Origin: Oidiodendron maius Zn
Lineage: Eukaryota; Ascomycota; Leotiomycetes; Myxotrichaceae
Length of the DNA stretch: 64,000 nucleotides
Direction of reading: 5' to 3'
NCBI GenBank assembly: GCA_000827325.1
Contig: KN832884.1
Coordinates: 470,953 to 534,952 of the forward strand
The notes beneath the pieces are model-generated. The model was given only the letters and a program-made list of their open reading frames with translations, was not told where the DNA came from and did no database searches. The translations under genes were made by a program, and so were the position numbers. Positions 12,548-24,236 of the stretch are shown piece by piece. How positions within the stretch are numbered: the first letter of the stretch is position 1; each line of letters begins with the position of its first letter.

Positions 12548-14526
12548 ATGGCAACCGTCTCCCTTTCTGGCCTGCAAGCCTTTGTGGCGGAGATCGGGCT
12601 GGGTCCTATTCCCTCTTTCGCTGCAGCTGATGTTCTCCATAATCCTATTGATATCTATCACTCCTACCTCGCGGAGGTATTTCGAGCACTCGTCGAATGC
12701 GATCCGGACCTCGTTTATAATTCGATCCAGCCTGCGAACACTGTTGGAAATGGCGACCTGAATATTGTGCTTCCCAGACTCAAGTTACCCGGTACCACTC
12801 CAAAAGAGCTCGCCAGTGAGCTTCTGAAAAAGGTTTCTCGATTTTATTTCTATCATAGCCTTGACTACCTGTGAAGAGTTAACGCTTTATCCTCTACTAG
12901 TTCCAGCCCCATCCTTTGTTCGCCCTTCCATTTAAAGATGGTGTCCATATTCGCTTCTTTTTCTCTCCAAAATCAATTCCACGACTTCTATTTCCTTATA
13001 TTAACGATCGAAAAGAAAAATATGGTATGGATGCCTCACTTGGCATGCAAAATGATCAAGGATCTAGACAAAAAAAAGTGCTAATCGAATTTTCGTCTCC
13101 AAATATTGCAAGCGAATTCACAGAGGCCCATTTGCGAAGTACAATACTCGGAGCTTTTGTCGCAAATATGTATGAGGCCATGGGCTGGGAGGTTACCAGG
13201 ATTAATTACTTGGGCGACTGGGGAAAACATCTTGGCCTCCTCGGTGTTGGCTGGCAGAAGTATGGGTCTGAGAAGATTCTCGACAATCAGGCAGACCTGT
13301 TCAGATATATACATGACCTATATGCCAAGATGGAAGAAGAGTTACAGCCAGAACAAGACGCTAGAAAGAGGGCACGAGAAGACGGACAGGACTTTGCAAC
13401 GATGGAAAGTCAAGGCCTATTTGCCGAACGGGACGCAACCTTTAAGCGTATGGAGGATGGCGAACCAGAAGCAATAACATTATGGAAGAAGCTTCGAGAT
13501 ATCAGTGTCGAATACTACACCACTGTGTATTCGCGTTTGAATATTAAGTTTGACGAATATTCTGGGGAATCTCGAGTCAGTCTCGACTCGGATGCGGTGA
13601 CCGAGGTTGAAGCCGTTTTGAAAGACAAAGGTATTTATGAAGAGCAAGATGGAGCTTGGGTGATTGATTTTGACAAGCACGGAGCAAAATTGGGCACCGC
13701 TACTGTTCGCAAGAATGGATCCACAACATACTTGCTGAGAGACCTCGCGACTGTGTTCGACCGCCTCAAGTCACATGCGTTCGACAAGATGATATATGTC
13801 GTTTGCGAACAAGATGTTCATTTTCGACAAGTTTTCAAAGCGGTTGAGCTTATGGGACGGGTCGACATCTCAGATAGACTCCAGCATATTACGTTCCCGA
13901 AAGCCAGCGGACAATCTTCTGGAGGAAGTTCGCATTTACTTGGCGATATTCTCGACCAGTGCCAGTTTCGCATGCTAGAAGCCATGAACTCAAACCCAGA
14001 GGAGTATCAATTTGAAGACCCTGAAGGCATTAGCAAGGTCATGGGATTAAATTTTTTGATCGTGCATGAGCTCTCTCTGAGAAAGAACCATAATAGTAGT
14101 CTTGACTTTAACTTCATGGCATCTTCAGAAGGAGAAACAGGTATACGTCTGCAGATGTCTTATTCGAGACTCTGTTCAGCAATTTTGAAAAATGGAGTGC
14201 ATCCAAGGGAGGATGAGATTAACAACATCGATTACTCCTCGCTTTGGGACGAACCATGGAGCGAGTTACTTCGACTAATTGCACGCTATCCAGAGGTCAC
14301 TACCTCCGCCTTCAAAACCCTAGAGCCGGGAACTATCTTATCATATCTTTTCTGTGTTGTGGAGCAGATATCTTCTTGCCTCGACGACGCGGATGAGGAT
14401 GACTCAGAGGGAGAGGGCTCCACTGTTGGATCAAAGTATGCTGCTCGAGCTGTTCTCTATGATAGTGTGCGACAGGTATTGGAAAACGGCATGAAGCTGC
14501 TTGGAGCTACCCCCTTCAATAAATAA
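12548..14526 (+). CDS. Arginyl-tRNA synthetase-like protein with eroded active-site motifs
   Basis: 636 residues, exons 12548-12832 and 12901-14526 (68-nt intron with an unusual GTTTCT donor). It runs along the whole cytosolic ArgRS layout: N-terminal add-on domain, Rossmann catalytic core (NYLGDWGKHLGLL, YSGESRVS, TTYLLRD), and a DALR-type anticodon domain (LQMSYSRLCSAI) ending in VLENGMKLLGATPFNK. Two signatures differ from a working class I enzyme. The HIGH-type motif, HAGH in fungal ArgRS, is TEAH here (residues 169-172, bases 13120-13131). The MSTRK loop is replaced by QSSGG (433-437, bases 13912-13926). The frame is open and coding-like, so this looks like a retained paralog, not decay. 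Aminoacylation is doubtful; a changed or regulatory role is inference. Confidence 0.88.
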
Positions 14527-15694
14527 GCGGGTATGTCTCTGTCTCTAATTTAGAACTGAAGTCGATTCAACATCAGATATATCAAACTAAACACTCAATC
14601 GTGACGACTATCTATTTTATTCACAATCTAACCTTGATACCGTATATCATAATCTTACATTCCTGGCACTTGATAAGGCAAGGCTGACATCGCATTACAG
14701 TAACTGACAGTTCTTAATTACCATGCTAAAAATGAACAAGCCTCATTTATGGCCACAAAACGGACACAATGAAAAGTCCCATATAACTTGACTCCGACAA
14801 TTGATATAGTCACTTCAGGCGTGGAACGTCGGGGTATCCATTATTGTTGTACAAGACGAAAATGTCATGGGAACTCTAGCGTAGCTACGATTGGTCATAA
14901 CATGAGACACAACGTTCCGCAAGGTTGTCCATGTTATATTGTCATAACGGTCACAATATTTATGCGAAAGAATGCAATTTCCATACCAAATCAGGATACC
15001 TTTTCCTACAGGAAAGTTACTGCCCTCATCTAAACTTGGTCCAGATTGGTAGTCTGAAACCTTGTGTCTCAAGGAGAGAAGGTTTTCGCCATCTAACGAG
15101 CTGGATAATGTTTCTTAGCAAAATATGATTGGCAAATGAGATTCAAACAAGTTTTATTTCCCAGCAACAGTCGGTGAAGGTGGAGGTGTTAAAACCATTC
15201 CATTCTAGTACAATCACTGTCAAGCTCTCCGAACTCGGCCCGCTGTCCCTTGTGATGCTAACAGCCTAAGAGAGGGCTAGTGACTACAACAGTTTGGTGC
15301 CAATGCGAGACTGGCACAACGGGACATTCCCAGAAATTATAAAATTAAAGCAGACTGCGCTGCGAAATGGACGAAGCACCGTTGTGTACAATTCAAAAAT
15401 TCAAAAATTCAAAACTTTTAAGCTTTTCCCCGCAAGGTCAAACCTAGCTAAATTAGTAATCTGTCCTGAGACTGACCAGATGGTACTGTAATTTCGTTTT
15501 GAAGCATGCACCATATGCCAGCAATGGCAGCAAATAATCCTCGAGCTATTGTAGCCACTAGCAAGCCTCCCCAAGCAGTATTTGTCAATTTGTGATTATG
15601 GATGGCGAAAGCCGTGAACGTATGTTGAGGTGCTTGTTCGTAGTGGTTGAACGAGTCGTGTGGGCGCTGTCGACCACCGCCTGTAGTTCCAATT
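14527..15694. other. AT-rich intergenic stretch
   Basis: Contains a short AATTC-AAA tandem run near 15391-15420. No gene was seen apart from the zinc-ribbon piece that starts at 15695 on the minus strand. Confidence 0.45.
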
Positions 15695-15907
15695 TTATCG
15701 CGATAATTTATGAACATCGCAATCTATGCAGCGTGCAGCCCGACAATTTGGGCAGAATTCGATAAAGACAGTCATGCCGCTGGCACCGCATTGGCACTAG
15801 AAACATTAGCTGTTGATGCACCAAATATATCCCATCTTACTTACACAAATCCATACCCAGATTATCTTCTTCTTCGGCTGTGGCGGCAAGTCAATATTTT
15901 CTGCCTC
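15695..15907 (-). CDS. Small zinc-ribbon-like protein (3' exons only resolved)
   Basis: Two minus-strand exons, 15907-15845 and 15796-15695, are separated by a 48-nt GTAAGT..CTAG intron. Spliced, they encode 54 residues: a short Lys/Pro-rich lead, IIWVWICCQCG, then CPNC and CIDC, ending DVHKLSR and TAA. The three Cys pairs predict one or two bound zinc ions, a pattern I know from very small uncharacterised Leotiomycete proteins. The upstream exon is not resolved: exon 15845-15907 has no ATG and appears to begin at an ACGCAG acceptor. It may therefore be a gene with a remote first exon or a decayed copy. A related gene lies at 45241-45443. Function unknown. Confidence 0.5.
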
Positions 15908-17641
15908 CTGCGTTTAAGGAAAACGTCTCACCATGATAGGATCTGTAGAGTAGCATGAGGACAAGTGGGCCGTATGCAATTGACCCGCCTCGAATGTCTC
16001 CTGGCCCAGCAGCTTCGTACGCTTTTCGACTCAACAAATTCGTGTCACCTGCTCGTGCACTGTGTCCCTTTCCCTAGAACCAGGCTTCCACCGCACGCGT
16101 TTCCGCGAAATAGCATTGATCGCTGATCAATTGAACTATAACTATCACGGCGCTGTCGTGATGCTCGCAATTTGTTGTCTGGCTGGATTTTTCAGAAAGG
16201 AGGGCTGGCCATTGTGTGCTGAGAGATGTCGGTGAATGAACATACTTAAGCGATTCGATCAGGACCCGAACTCTCTTAAGAGTGAGGGGGGTAATTGCTA
16301 GGCTTTTGCATGCTCAATGGCTTGCCTCAACCCCAGCCATGTCTCTATGATTCTGCATAGTGCCACGACTTGGATAACGCTTATCTCCCAACAGCAGCCT
16401 ATCAGTAAGGATCCACATAACAGGAATTTGCCATGTTGTGTCCCTTGCGCAAAACCTGGGCAACGAAAGAATACCCCGAGGCTTCGAAGTGACCGCCCGA
16501 TTGCAAAGGAATTTCAGTGGCCGTACACCAGGATAAATGACGTGGCCAGCATAGCTCCGGATGCGCACCCGATTATCGTAGCAATGAGGGAACTAGTGCT
16601 GAGGTCAAAGAAGAATGAGAATTCTCTCTCCTTTTATGGCAATTCATGAGATCGAGAACCTAAAATGAGCCTAGCGTACGGGCCGATTTTGGTGCCCGAG
16701 CTATGGGTCCTGTGTCGCATATATTGAGATTGCTCATCTGGCCCCGCTACCATATACAACCTTCCAAGCCGAGAAAGATATATAACCCAAATGTAATACA
16801 GAACCACGATATGGATAAACCCAAGTTAATATATAGTCTAGAGGCATATAGAGCTACTTGTAACCGAGTTTCGCCGAATAGCTGCCATCTAGTGAGCTAG
16901 CAACTACCAAATCAATACAACCAAATATCGGGTGAAAACGGTTATCAGAAGAAGATGGGGGTGGTTGACCTTGGCAGTCACTTCCCATCCATGCACTTGG
17001 CAGCAACATTCTAATGAGTTAGCGCATACAGCTCGGCTGAGGTAGAGCTGCATCAGGAGGCTCTGCCGCTTGAAATGTTGGTGCCCGATCTATCCGCTGT
17101 TGCAGACGACAGTCCATACGGCCTTGAGCCTGAAGTATCATCCCGGCATGCCGCGAGGCCTTCACCAAATCAAGAGTCTTTAATCAAACACGATCGCCTC
17201 GTCGAGGCTGTGTACATCTAACCCTGTCCTTCGTCCAATTGACCAGACGCCGCTTCCCCACACGGATGAAGCTGCATAGTTGCGTCACTTTCAAGGGTAT
17301 ACAGACCATATTGACCTTAGACACCTGTGCATTGGCCTGTGAGGAGCTTCTTTGAGGGTCATCCTGCCCGCCTTATTGGTTCTAATCCGCGGCAGCCACC
17401 ACGCATCAAAAGGTGTGACAACGTAGAGCTCAACCTTGCCTGGTTGCAGAATTTAAAGTAACTGATACGTGCCTCTGCAGCGCCAACACACCTGAGTCAA
17501 TCCGAGCTTAGGTCACGGTAAGCAAGGCTGGCACACAAATAAGTATAATTGCCTCCATAGCCTCAAATATCCATCGGGAGGTGCTCTGAAAACTTGGTCT
17601 CATTTCCAATTTTATGAGACGTGTGTTTTGACCAAATCAAA
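15908..17641. other. 1.7-kb gene-poor spacer
   Basis: May contain the missing 5' exon of the zinc-ribbon gene near 15910-16100. The open frame at 16317-16649 has no family signature. Otherwise nothing is supported. Confidence 0.4.
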
Positions 17642-18962
17642 AATGCCGGCCTCATTTCAAGAGTATGTTCCACAATCTGCAGCGTTACTCGACAATTGCA
17701 AGCAAAGAAGTCGGCTGAGGAAGCAACCCACCCCCTAAATTACAAATGTTCCTCGTCTGACCAGGCCACGCGCTTCTTTGTGCCATGTTCAGCAGCTCTT
17801 TCGGCACACAGGTTTGTTGTGCTCTTTCTTGCCACAGTACTGACGATTCTATCTTAGAATTATCAATTCAAGACTTTTCAAGTTCATCGTTGGAGAAGGA
17901 GCATCGGAGTTCTCTGTCCACGAAGATGCTGTCGCCCATTTATCAAAACCACTCCATTCATTAACCAAAGGGAGCTCAAGCGAGGCACGAGCCGGTCGCG
18001 CAAGGTGGAATGATGTGAGCAAAGATACCTTTGAGAGATTTGTCCAATTTGCATACACTGGGGACTACTCGATACCAACCACCGAGAAAAGGGGCTCTGA
18101 GCCTCAGTTTGACCAAGTAGACACAAAGTCGGCCTCCGCTGCACCGAGTGCGACCAATGGAGTTCGAGAACGGATTGGATCTCCAGAGTCTGAAGATACG
18201 GTTGAGGTGAATGGTAGGCATATACCTGTAGTCGACAACATCGATCGTGACACCCTGCCCGAGAAAATTGAGGACGATGGGACCATCCTGAATTATCCTA
18301 GTATTTCGACTAAAAAGAACAAGAAGAAGAAGAGGAGAAAAGAATCGCTTCCAGCGGTACCAGAGCCGGATCCAGAACCAGAACCGGCAGATTTAGCACA
18401 AAATCATGTACAAGAGGAAGAAGAATCTGTGGCGGCACAATCTGAACTTCATCCCGAACAAGACCCTGCTCCAATACCGGAAGAGTCCAAATCTGCGGAA
18501 CAGACAACTCATATCCTAGTTGCGGATTTCGACACTCTCTCCTACCCTCTTCTCGCATCACGCGATAATTATGAAGGTACATGCGAGCCCTCAACAGATT
18601 TCAATAAAGACCACTGTTATTCGAACGTGCTCCTAAGCCACGCCTCTCTGTACCTTCTCGGTGACTCTCAACTCGTCGATTCGTTGAAAGCCCTAGCCTT
18701 ATTCAAACTTCACAAAACACTATGCACCTTCGAACTCGATGACGATAATATTGGAGATATAACAGATCTTGCGAGATATGCGTACTCTGACGGTGACAAG
18801 CCGGTGGATGAAGGGCTTGGTGGACTGCGGGAGCTTGTATGCCAATATCTTGCGATTCACGCAGTGGAATTGTCTTCGGATCCGAGATTTTTGAATCTTT
18901 TGGCTGGTGGTGGGCAGATCGTAAAGGACTTCTTCAAGTTCCAACTCCAAAGGATTCACTAG
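17642..18962 (+). CDS. BTB/POZ domain protein, fungal type
   Basis: 374 residues. A 20-nt first exon (17642-17661, MPASFQ plus two bases) is joined across a 196-nt intron (GTATGT..TTAG) to exon 17858-18962. The join gives FQEIINSRLFKFIVGEG, the standard opening of a fungal BTB family. The BTB core continues through FSVHEDAVAHLSKPLHSL and ETF-like DVSKDTFERFVQFAYTGDY. The middle (about 110-200) is low complexity, with a basic KKNKKKKRRK run that may be a nuclear signal and an acidic Glu/Pro run. The C-terminal third (HASLYLLGDSQLVDSLKALAL) resumes the BTB-associated helical fold. BTB domains mediate dimerisation and Cul3 adaptor binding; the partner here is unknown. Confidence 0.85.
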
Positions 18963-20919
18963 CTAAATGGAAACGGAAAAATCGACAGAAGGAAGGTTGG
19001 GTAATGTCAAGCCTTCTGATAACCTTAAAAACAGTAGAAAAAGTAACATTCGTTTAGTACGTAACCAACTTGGAAGATATGCATTTTATTATATCTCGTC
19101 TACTTGTTCATTAAGATGTAGATTCTCGACAGGAAACTGCCCTGCCCAAATAACAATCGACAGCAGAAAAGTTTGATATAGACTGCATGCTTTAAAGCCT
19201 TATATTTCCGAGCGTAAGAAGTAGTAGTCAGAGGTAGCTATAAAGTATAAAACCTAATTGGGAAAAATATCCCCAGTAGTGCGTTACTATAATATGAGAA
19301 TCACTACTCCTGATTTTCTTCCTGTCTCTTCTTTCAACTACCCTTCTGTCCATCCGTTCCTTCCACAGCCTGATTATTCACCTCCGTGTCTTTCATGTTC
19401 TAAACTGCATCAATACTATCCCAGATCAGCTGCAAGTTAGGTCGAGCTTCCTTATGATAATCTGGAAACCTCGGCTTACTGCTAAAACCAATCCAGTTTG
19501 TTGCTGTTAGTAGATGGTTAAATAGCTCTGTTCTTGAAGCCTTAACAAACCTCCTCGTCCTATATGCTAGGATATTATAACACGGTTTATGTACAGTTCC
19601 GGGCTAGTATAGTGCGGGAGTAATTAGGCAACCAGAGAGATCGTTGGAACCGTACCATTGTGTAAATTGACCTTTGATAAAGTGGATACTAGGAACGCAC
19701 GTTAATGGTATTTGCGGCTGCTTTGTTCTTATTACGGAACACAAGAAGGGAGAAGGTGGTATTTTGGCAACACCGCAAACGGACTTGAAAACTCCGAAGG
19801 AAACGATGAAAAAACGATAACAGCAGTGACAGTGTTCAGGAAAGCTGCGAAAAGTAATAGCGTGCTCACAATTTCTAAAACAGTAATCTACAGCGCATTA
19901 TTTTGTTAGCTGTAGCGTGTCACCTCAAACTATCTCGCCTCGCCTAAGGGCTGCTACTTTGTATCCCTGCCATCATTACCACTGAAGAATCATCAGGGGA
20001 TGGTACAAGGCTAAAACGGACGGGGATAGTGAGGGCCGAAGATCGGAGCTAGAGGAAACTAAGAGAGTCCGTTGGCTTCTATGTTGAACTTACCCCACTA
20101 CGAAGCGGCACGTGTATGAAAAGAACTGCCCGACAAGTGCCAATAGAGAGCCTATCGCATCTTGTCAGGTGATCCTACTTCGGAGGTGGAACTTGGATTT
20201 GAATACGAAGCCTTCGGACAGGAGCGTGGGGTAAGTTCTGACCAACCGCCAACCCTATCTCCCACCCAGCCTTACCTCCCGCCAGACCAAAGGCACACTG
20301 AATTAAACCACCCCATTCCAAACATCATCCGAGAAGAATTCACATCACACGGAATGAGACAACCCAATCATCAACATTTCTATTCCCAAAATAGAACTAC
20401 GTTTCCCGATTCCCTAGCGAATCCGGCGCTCTGGGAATGTGTGTTGGGTAGGGGCGGGAGGGAGGGATATAAATAAACCCCCGCACGTGGACGGAATGCG
20501 TCGGAGTGAATCAGCCTATTATGCTGCTCGTGGGCTTGGGTTCTAGGCCGTTCTTTATTCTCCGATGGAGGGGTTCAGCTGGTGACAGCGAGCGGACGCT
20601 AGGTGTAGGGCTTAGTCGGTTCGAAAGCGATTGAGAATGTATGAGGAAGGGTTTGATGGTGGCACTGGTAGTTTGATTTGCTCTTGAGTTGAATTTGGGT
20701 TTGTGTGGTGATTTGAATATAGCTTCAGAACGGCTTTTCTTCATATTCATCGAGACTAGGCTTAAAAAGTATATAATATTCTAAGAACGAATGGGATATA
20801 TCTCAACTCCAATAAACACCAAAGTTCCACGCGCCGTAGACATTATGCCCACAGAATTCCCATCCTAGCCAACTCCTCGCATCAGTTTATATTCCTAAAC
20901 CAAAGAGTCCATCCTTGGT
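18963..20919. other. Intergenic, 2 kb, no supported gene
   Basis: AT-rich near 19.0-19.7 kb. Open frames at 19712-19909, 20162-20476 and 20511-20750 (-) lack motifs and convincing context. The end near 20.5-20.9 kb should hold the 3' UTR of the minus-strand membrane protein. Confidence 0.45.
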
Positions 20920-22578
20920 TCATTTCTTCCGGCTCTGCATCCATTTAAATCCATAAAATGAGCGTTCCGAGCTGGATCCCGCATTAGATTTATCGAGTCC
21001 CGGGTCGGACTCCGAGAAGTTGCTTGACGCTTGGCTAAAGTTGCTTGTATTGCTGTCGCCGCTCCACTGCCTTTCATGTTGGGCGGGACGCGTGACGGAT
21101 CCGGGTTGGGGGATGTCGGGTAAGTGGCCGAATCGAAGGTTTTGATCGCGCAGGTCTGGGAGCGGCGTTGTGACATCAGAGGGTATGGTTGGGGAACCTG
21201 AAAAGGTATATTGGTCGCGTAGTGGAGGGCTTGGTGGTTCGGAGGTGGCCACAGGGGTATAACCACCGGTGTATTTATGATACTGAGGTGAGATAGGCGA
21301 TGGTGAGAATGGGGAGCTTTGAAGGGGGGGCGAAGCATCCATCTCATGTGCCATATGTATAGGAGTGGGTTCTGATGGATGGCGGGCGTGTTTGGGCTTA
21401 GAAAAATCGGAAGCAGTCATCATAGGATCGACTTGAGCTACTTCCACGCCACGTCCCTTTGGCGACTTTTTCTGTGAACGACCAGATTGAGACCAAGTGG
21501 CGTACGAACGGTACTGTTTCGAGCTGGCATCGACGGCCTTCTTTACCCTGTTCAGGCGAGCCAGGATGAGGTATGTCGCCACAACAATAATGACAAGCAG
21601 AATCACAGCTCCAGCTATGATCCCATCCAATTGAGGTTTTGTCAGTCCGCTACCGTTTGGAGAAGTTGCATCTACCTTCGCAATGGCAGCAGGGATTGTT
21701 GTGACCTTTGCGACGGTGGTCTCTGCTGTGGATGTAACGCCCGTGGTCGGTACTGACGGTACAGAAGGTGTTATTTCCGTCACTTTATTCGAGGTGATGG
21801 TTTTGACATGACCCGAGGATGTTGTGGTTATGGTATCGAGAAGTGTAAAGGTTACAACTTCAGTAGAATAGCAGTTAGTAGGTCCGCAGGCCAGCCCACT
21901 CTGGCAACATCCGTAATTGTAAGCTGCTGGGCAGAGGTAGGAGCCTGCGTTACAAGTCGAAGTTACGGGCACACCGGCTGATGGAGTGCAACCGTTCACT
22001 CCGCATATGTAATTTGTGGGACAACAGCCACCTGATCGTGTCAATTTAGCCCATAGAAGATCGATAGGGTACTCACCTCCTTCGTCAAATGCACACGCTG
22101 AATATCCTACTGTCCCACATGCTGAAGCTGGACCAGTAGTCGCCGGAAGGCAGCTCTGAGATCCGCACACTCGATCGGTTGGGCAACATCCTCCATTGAG
22201 CGATTGTGGACACAATTGGTAATTCGACGGACATATGGTGGCATCTCGTTTCTGGCCTTGAATCGCATCATGGACGAGGTTCCATTTGTTCGATCCGGCT
22301 TTTCGCTTTAAAATCGGCGCCTCGGTGATCCGAGGATACGATTCCGTGACTACAGTCTGGAGAATTTTCGTAACGATGAATTTTTGGACCAGAGCTTCCG
22401 CTGGGACTTTGCTCGATTTTTCTTGCCCTAGTACTCGCGGCCACCCAGCAAGGTTGTCGAAAGAGGAGTGTATCCAGCCCGCAGCCTTGTGATCGCCATC
22501 CACAGCTTCGCATATTCCTGGAACCGCGAGCGCAAGCACGCAGCCAGCGCAGCCCACCGAGCCCACCGCCAAACGCAT
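20920..22578 (-). CDS. Cys-rich single-pass membrane protein (receptor/sensor-like)
   Basis: 537 residues, exons 22578-22077 and 22031-20920 with a 45-nt GTGAGT..CAG intron. A cleavable signal peptide is likely at 1-25. An extracellular Cys-rich part spans about 116-221, with three similar blocks built on GGCCP/GCC and CG-x-N/S-x-C, which suggests tandem disulfide modules. A Ser/Thr-rich stalk (222-300) precedes one membrane helix (about 304-326, ending in a basic stop-transfer). The roughly 210-residue cytosolic tail is Ser/Pro-rich. This architecture is common in filamentous ascomycetes and recalls wall sensors, but it is not a classical WSC domain. The start at 22578 was chosen because it gives a clean signal peptide; upstream in-frame codons would bury it. 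Role inferred only. Confidence 0.82.
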   Translation of the reverse strand: MRLAVGSVGCAGCVLALAVPGICEAVDGDHKAAGWIHSSFDNLAGWPRVLGQEKSSKVPAEALVQKFIVTKILQTVVTESYPRITEAPILKRKAGSNKWNLVHDAIQGQKRDATICPSNYQLCPQSLNGGCCPTDRVCGSQSCLPATTGPASACGTVGYSACAFDEGGEYPIDLLWAKLTRSGGCCPTNYICGVNGCTPSAGVPVTSTCNAGSYLCPAAYNYGCCQSGLACGPTNCYSTEVVTFTLLDTITTTSSGHVKTITSNKVTEITPSVPSVPTTGVTSTAETTVAKVTTIPAAIAKVDATSPNGSGLTKPQLDGIIAGAVILLVIIVVATYLILARLNRVKKAVDASSKQYRSYATWSQSGRSQKKSPKGRGVEVAQVDPMMTASDFSKPKHARHPSEPTPIHMAHEMDASPPLQSSPFSPSPISPQYHKYTGGYTPVATSEPPSPPLRDQYTFSGSPTIPSDVTTPLPDLRDQNLRFGHLPDIPQPGSVTRPAQHERQWSGDSNTSNFSQASSNFSESDPGLDKSNAGSSSERSFYGFKWMQSRKK

Positions 22579-24236
22579 GGTCGTATGGTCCTCGGATATC
22601 GTGGTGAAGGCGAAAGGAAACGTCGAGGACTCGAAGGCCTTGCCTACTGGCAATATCTTACGCCTCTCATGAATAATCGAGTAATCGATGTGGCGCAGGA
22701 TAAAGCTTCCACGCAACTGATAGGGTAAGGCTGGTAAGCGCTTGTGACGCTGCGGTGCTCACTCGCCATGTAATTGCGACACTGGAACGGAGGAAAATTA
22801 TCGCAAAGAACGTAGGACTGGGGAAACAGGACGTCGCAAAAAAGAGAGGGAGGGAGGAAGGAAGAAGGAAAGGGCTGGAGCGGGCAGTCGAACAACAACG
22901 CGGCAGCTCACGGCCACCACCTGTCGAGCTGCACAGGACTTTCTGGGCTGATGCGCGCACAAACGGTTGGAACAACTGCAACCCTCACCCACCTCCGGGC
23001 CAGCCTTATCCACTCCGTTTTGGGAGCGGTGGACGTCGCATTGGCCAGACAGGCAGCCACTCATTGGCGCTGTTGGATTGACGGATGCGAGAAGTAAGCC
23101 CGACGACACACCAGCTCGGCCAGTTGGGGGCACAGAGGGAACCAGTCAGCTGGAGCGGTGCTGCAAGATCGATCGCTGTCGTGGCTGGGGCGGTAATCAC
23201 GTTGGTACCAGTCGCGTAACCTATCTGGCTGCAGATACATCTACGTGGAGGGTGCCCAGGCGGTCTGGTTGTCGGTCTGTACCTGGAGCCTACCTTTGTA
23301 CGTACTGGGGCTTGTGGGCGGTGCGGCGTGTAACCCAAGGAGGGTGACCGGACGAGGGGAACAATTCGTCGAGATAGCCGTGAATGATTTGAGCGTCGTA
23401 CCAACAAACTTTCACTCTTGCACTGAACATACTATTATTGACATGCTTTGTGGGCGCGGTTAAGTGGTGAAGGTGTGTGCACCGGGGAGCACCGGGGGTC
23501 TGGTAGGGTCCGTTTGTACCTTCGTACCTTCGTACGGAGATTCTAACCATATGTACGAAGGGAAGTTACAAATATCTACCGCGGTATTAGAGAACACATT
23601 GATGCGGGGAACATGACTAAGAACAGGCCTTCGAGCACGTTGCCCGCACTCCTCAGGCACGTCGCTTTCAAAGGAGAATCTCACGACATAGATGTCAGAC
23701 GCAATATACCTATGCCGATAAGTTTACCCGTGCCTCGACGCATCTCTGAGCACGTGGCGTTGAGCCTCGACTGTCTTTTCTCTTCCGGGACAATTCTCCG
23801 CCTCGCCGTCAAGGGAAGCTTCCAGCACTCGCTCACCGTCCACAATATGGACCCTCTGGACCTATACCGCACGAGATGGGGTGGGCCAATGCGTTACAGA
23901 ACGCCCATCATATGATCCAGCTTCTGTTCTTGTAGACCTTCCTTGTTGAGAATGCTGAATGAAATACGTCCGGCACCGAAAAATCCGGTATTCAGCACTG
24001 CGGAGAAGGCTCGTGTCGCGGCAAACCCCGCATCTATCAATAATGCCTGAAAACCCCACCGGAGATGAGATGATCCTCCCGTCATCCCTTATTCAGGGAC
24101 CGTTGCTTTCTTCCGTCTCTCAATATCGGACGGTTTATCATTAGCATCTCCTTGAAAACTTCCGACGACGACATTCAACAACTGCCGCGGAACAGAGAGG
24201 AGAAGATGCGTCGTTGCTACTTCTCCTCCAGGTACA
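22579..24236. other. GC-rich divergent intergenic region
   Basis: Serves as 5' region for the membrane protein (-) and the Zn2Cys6 gene (+). A purine-rich run lies near 22843-22876. Near 23516-23560 short CCTTCGTAC words are repeated and then inverted (GTACGAAGG). Many open frames overlap here because of GC content; none has family features. Confidence 0.45.

Noticed and set aside
20162-20476. 104-codon open frame
   Set aside because: Pro/Gln-rich low-complexity translation with no homology that I recognise and no splice-consistent extension.
23006-23407. 133-codon minus-strand frame in GC-rich promoter DNA
   Set aside because: Several frames are open here because of base composition; Arg/Pro-rich, no motif.
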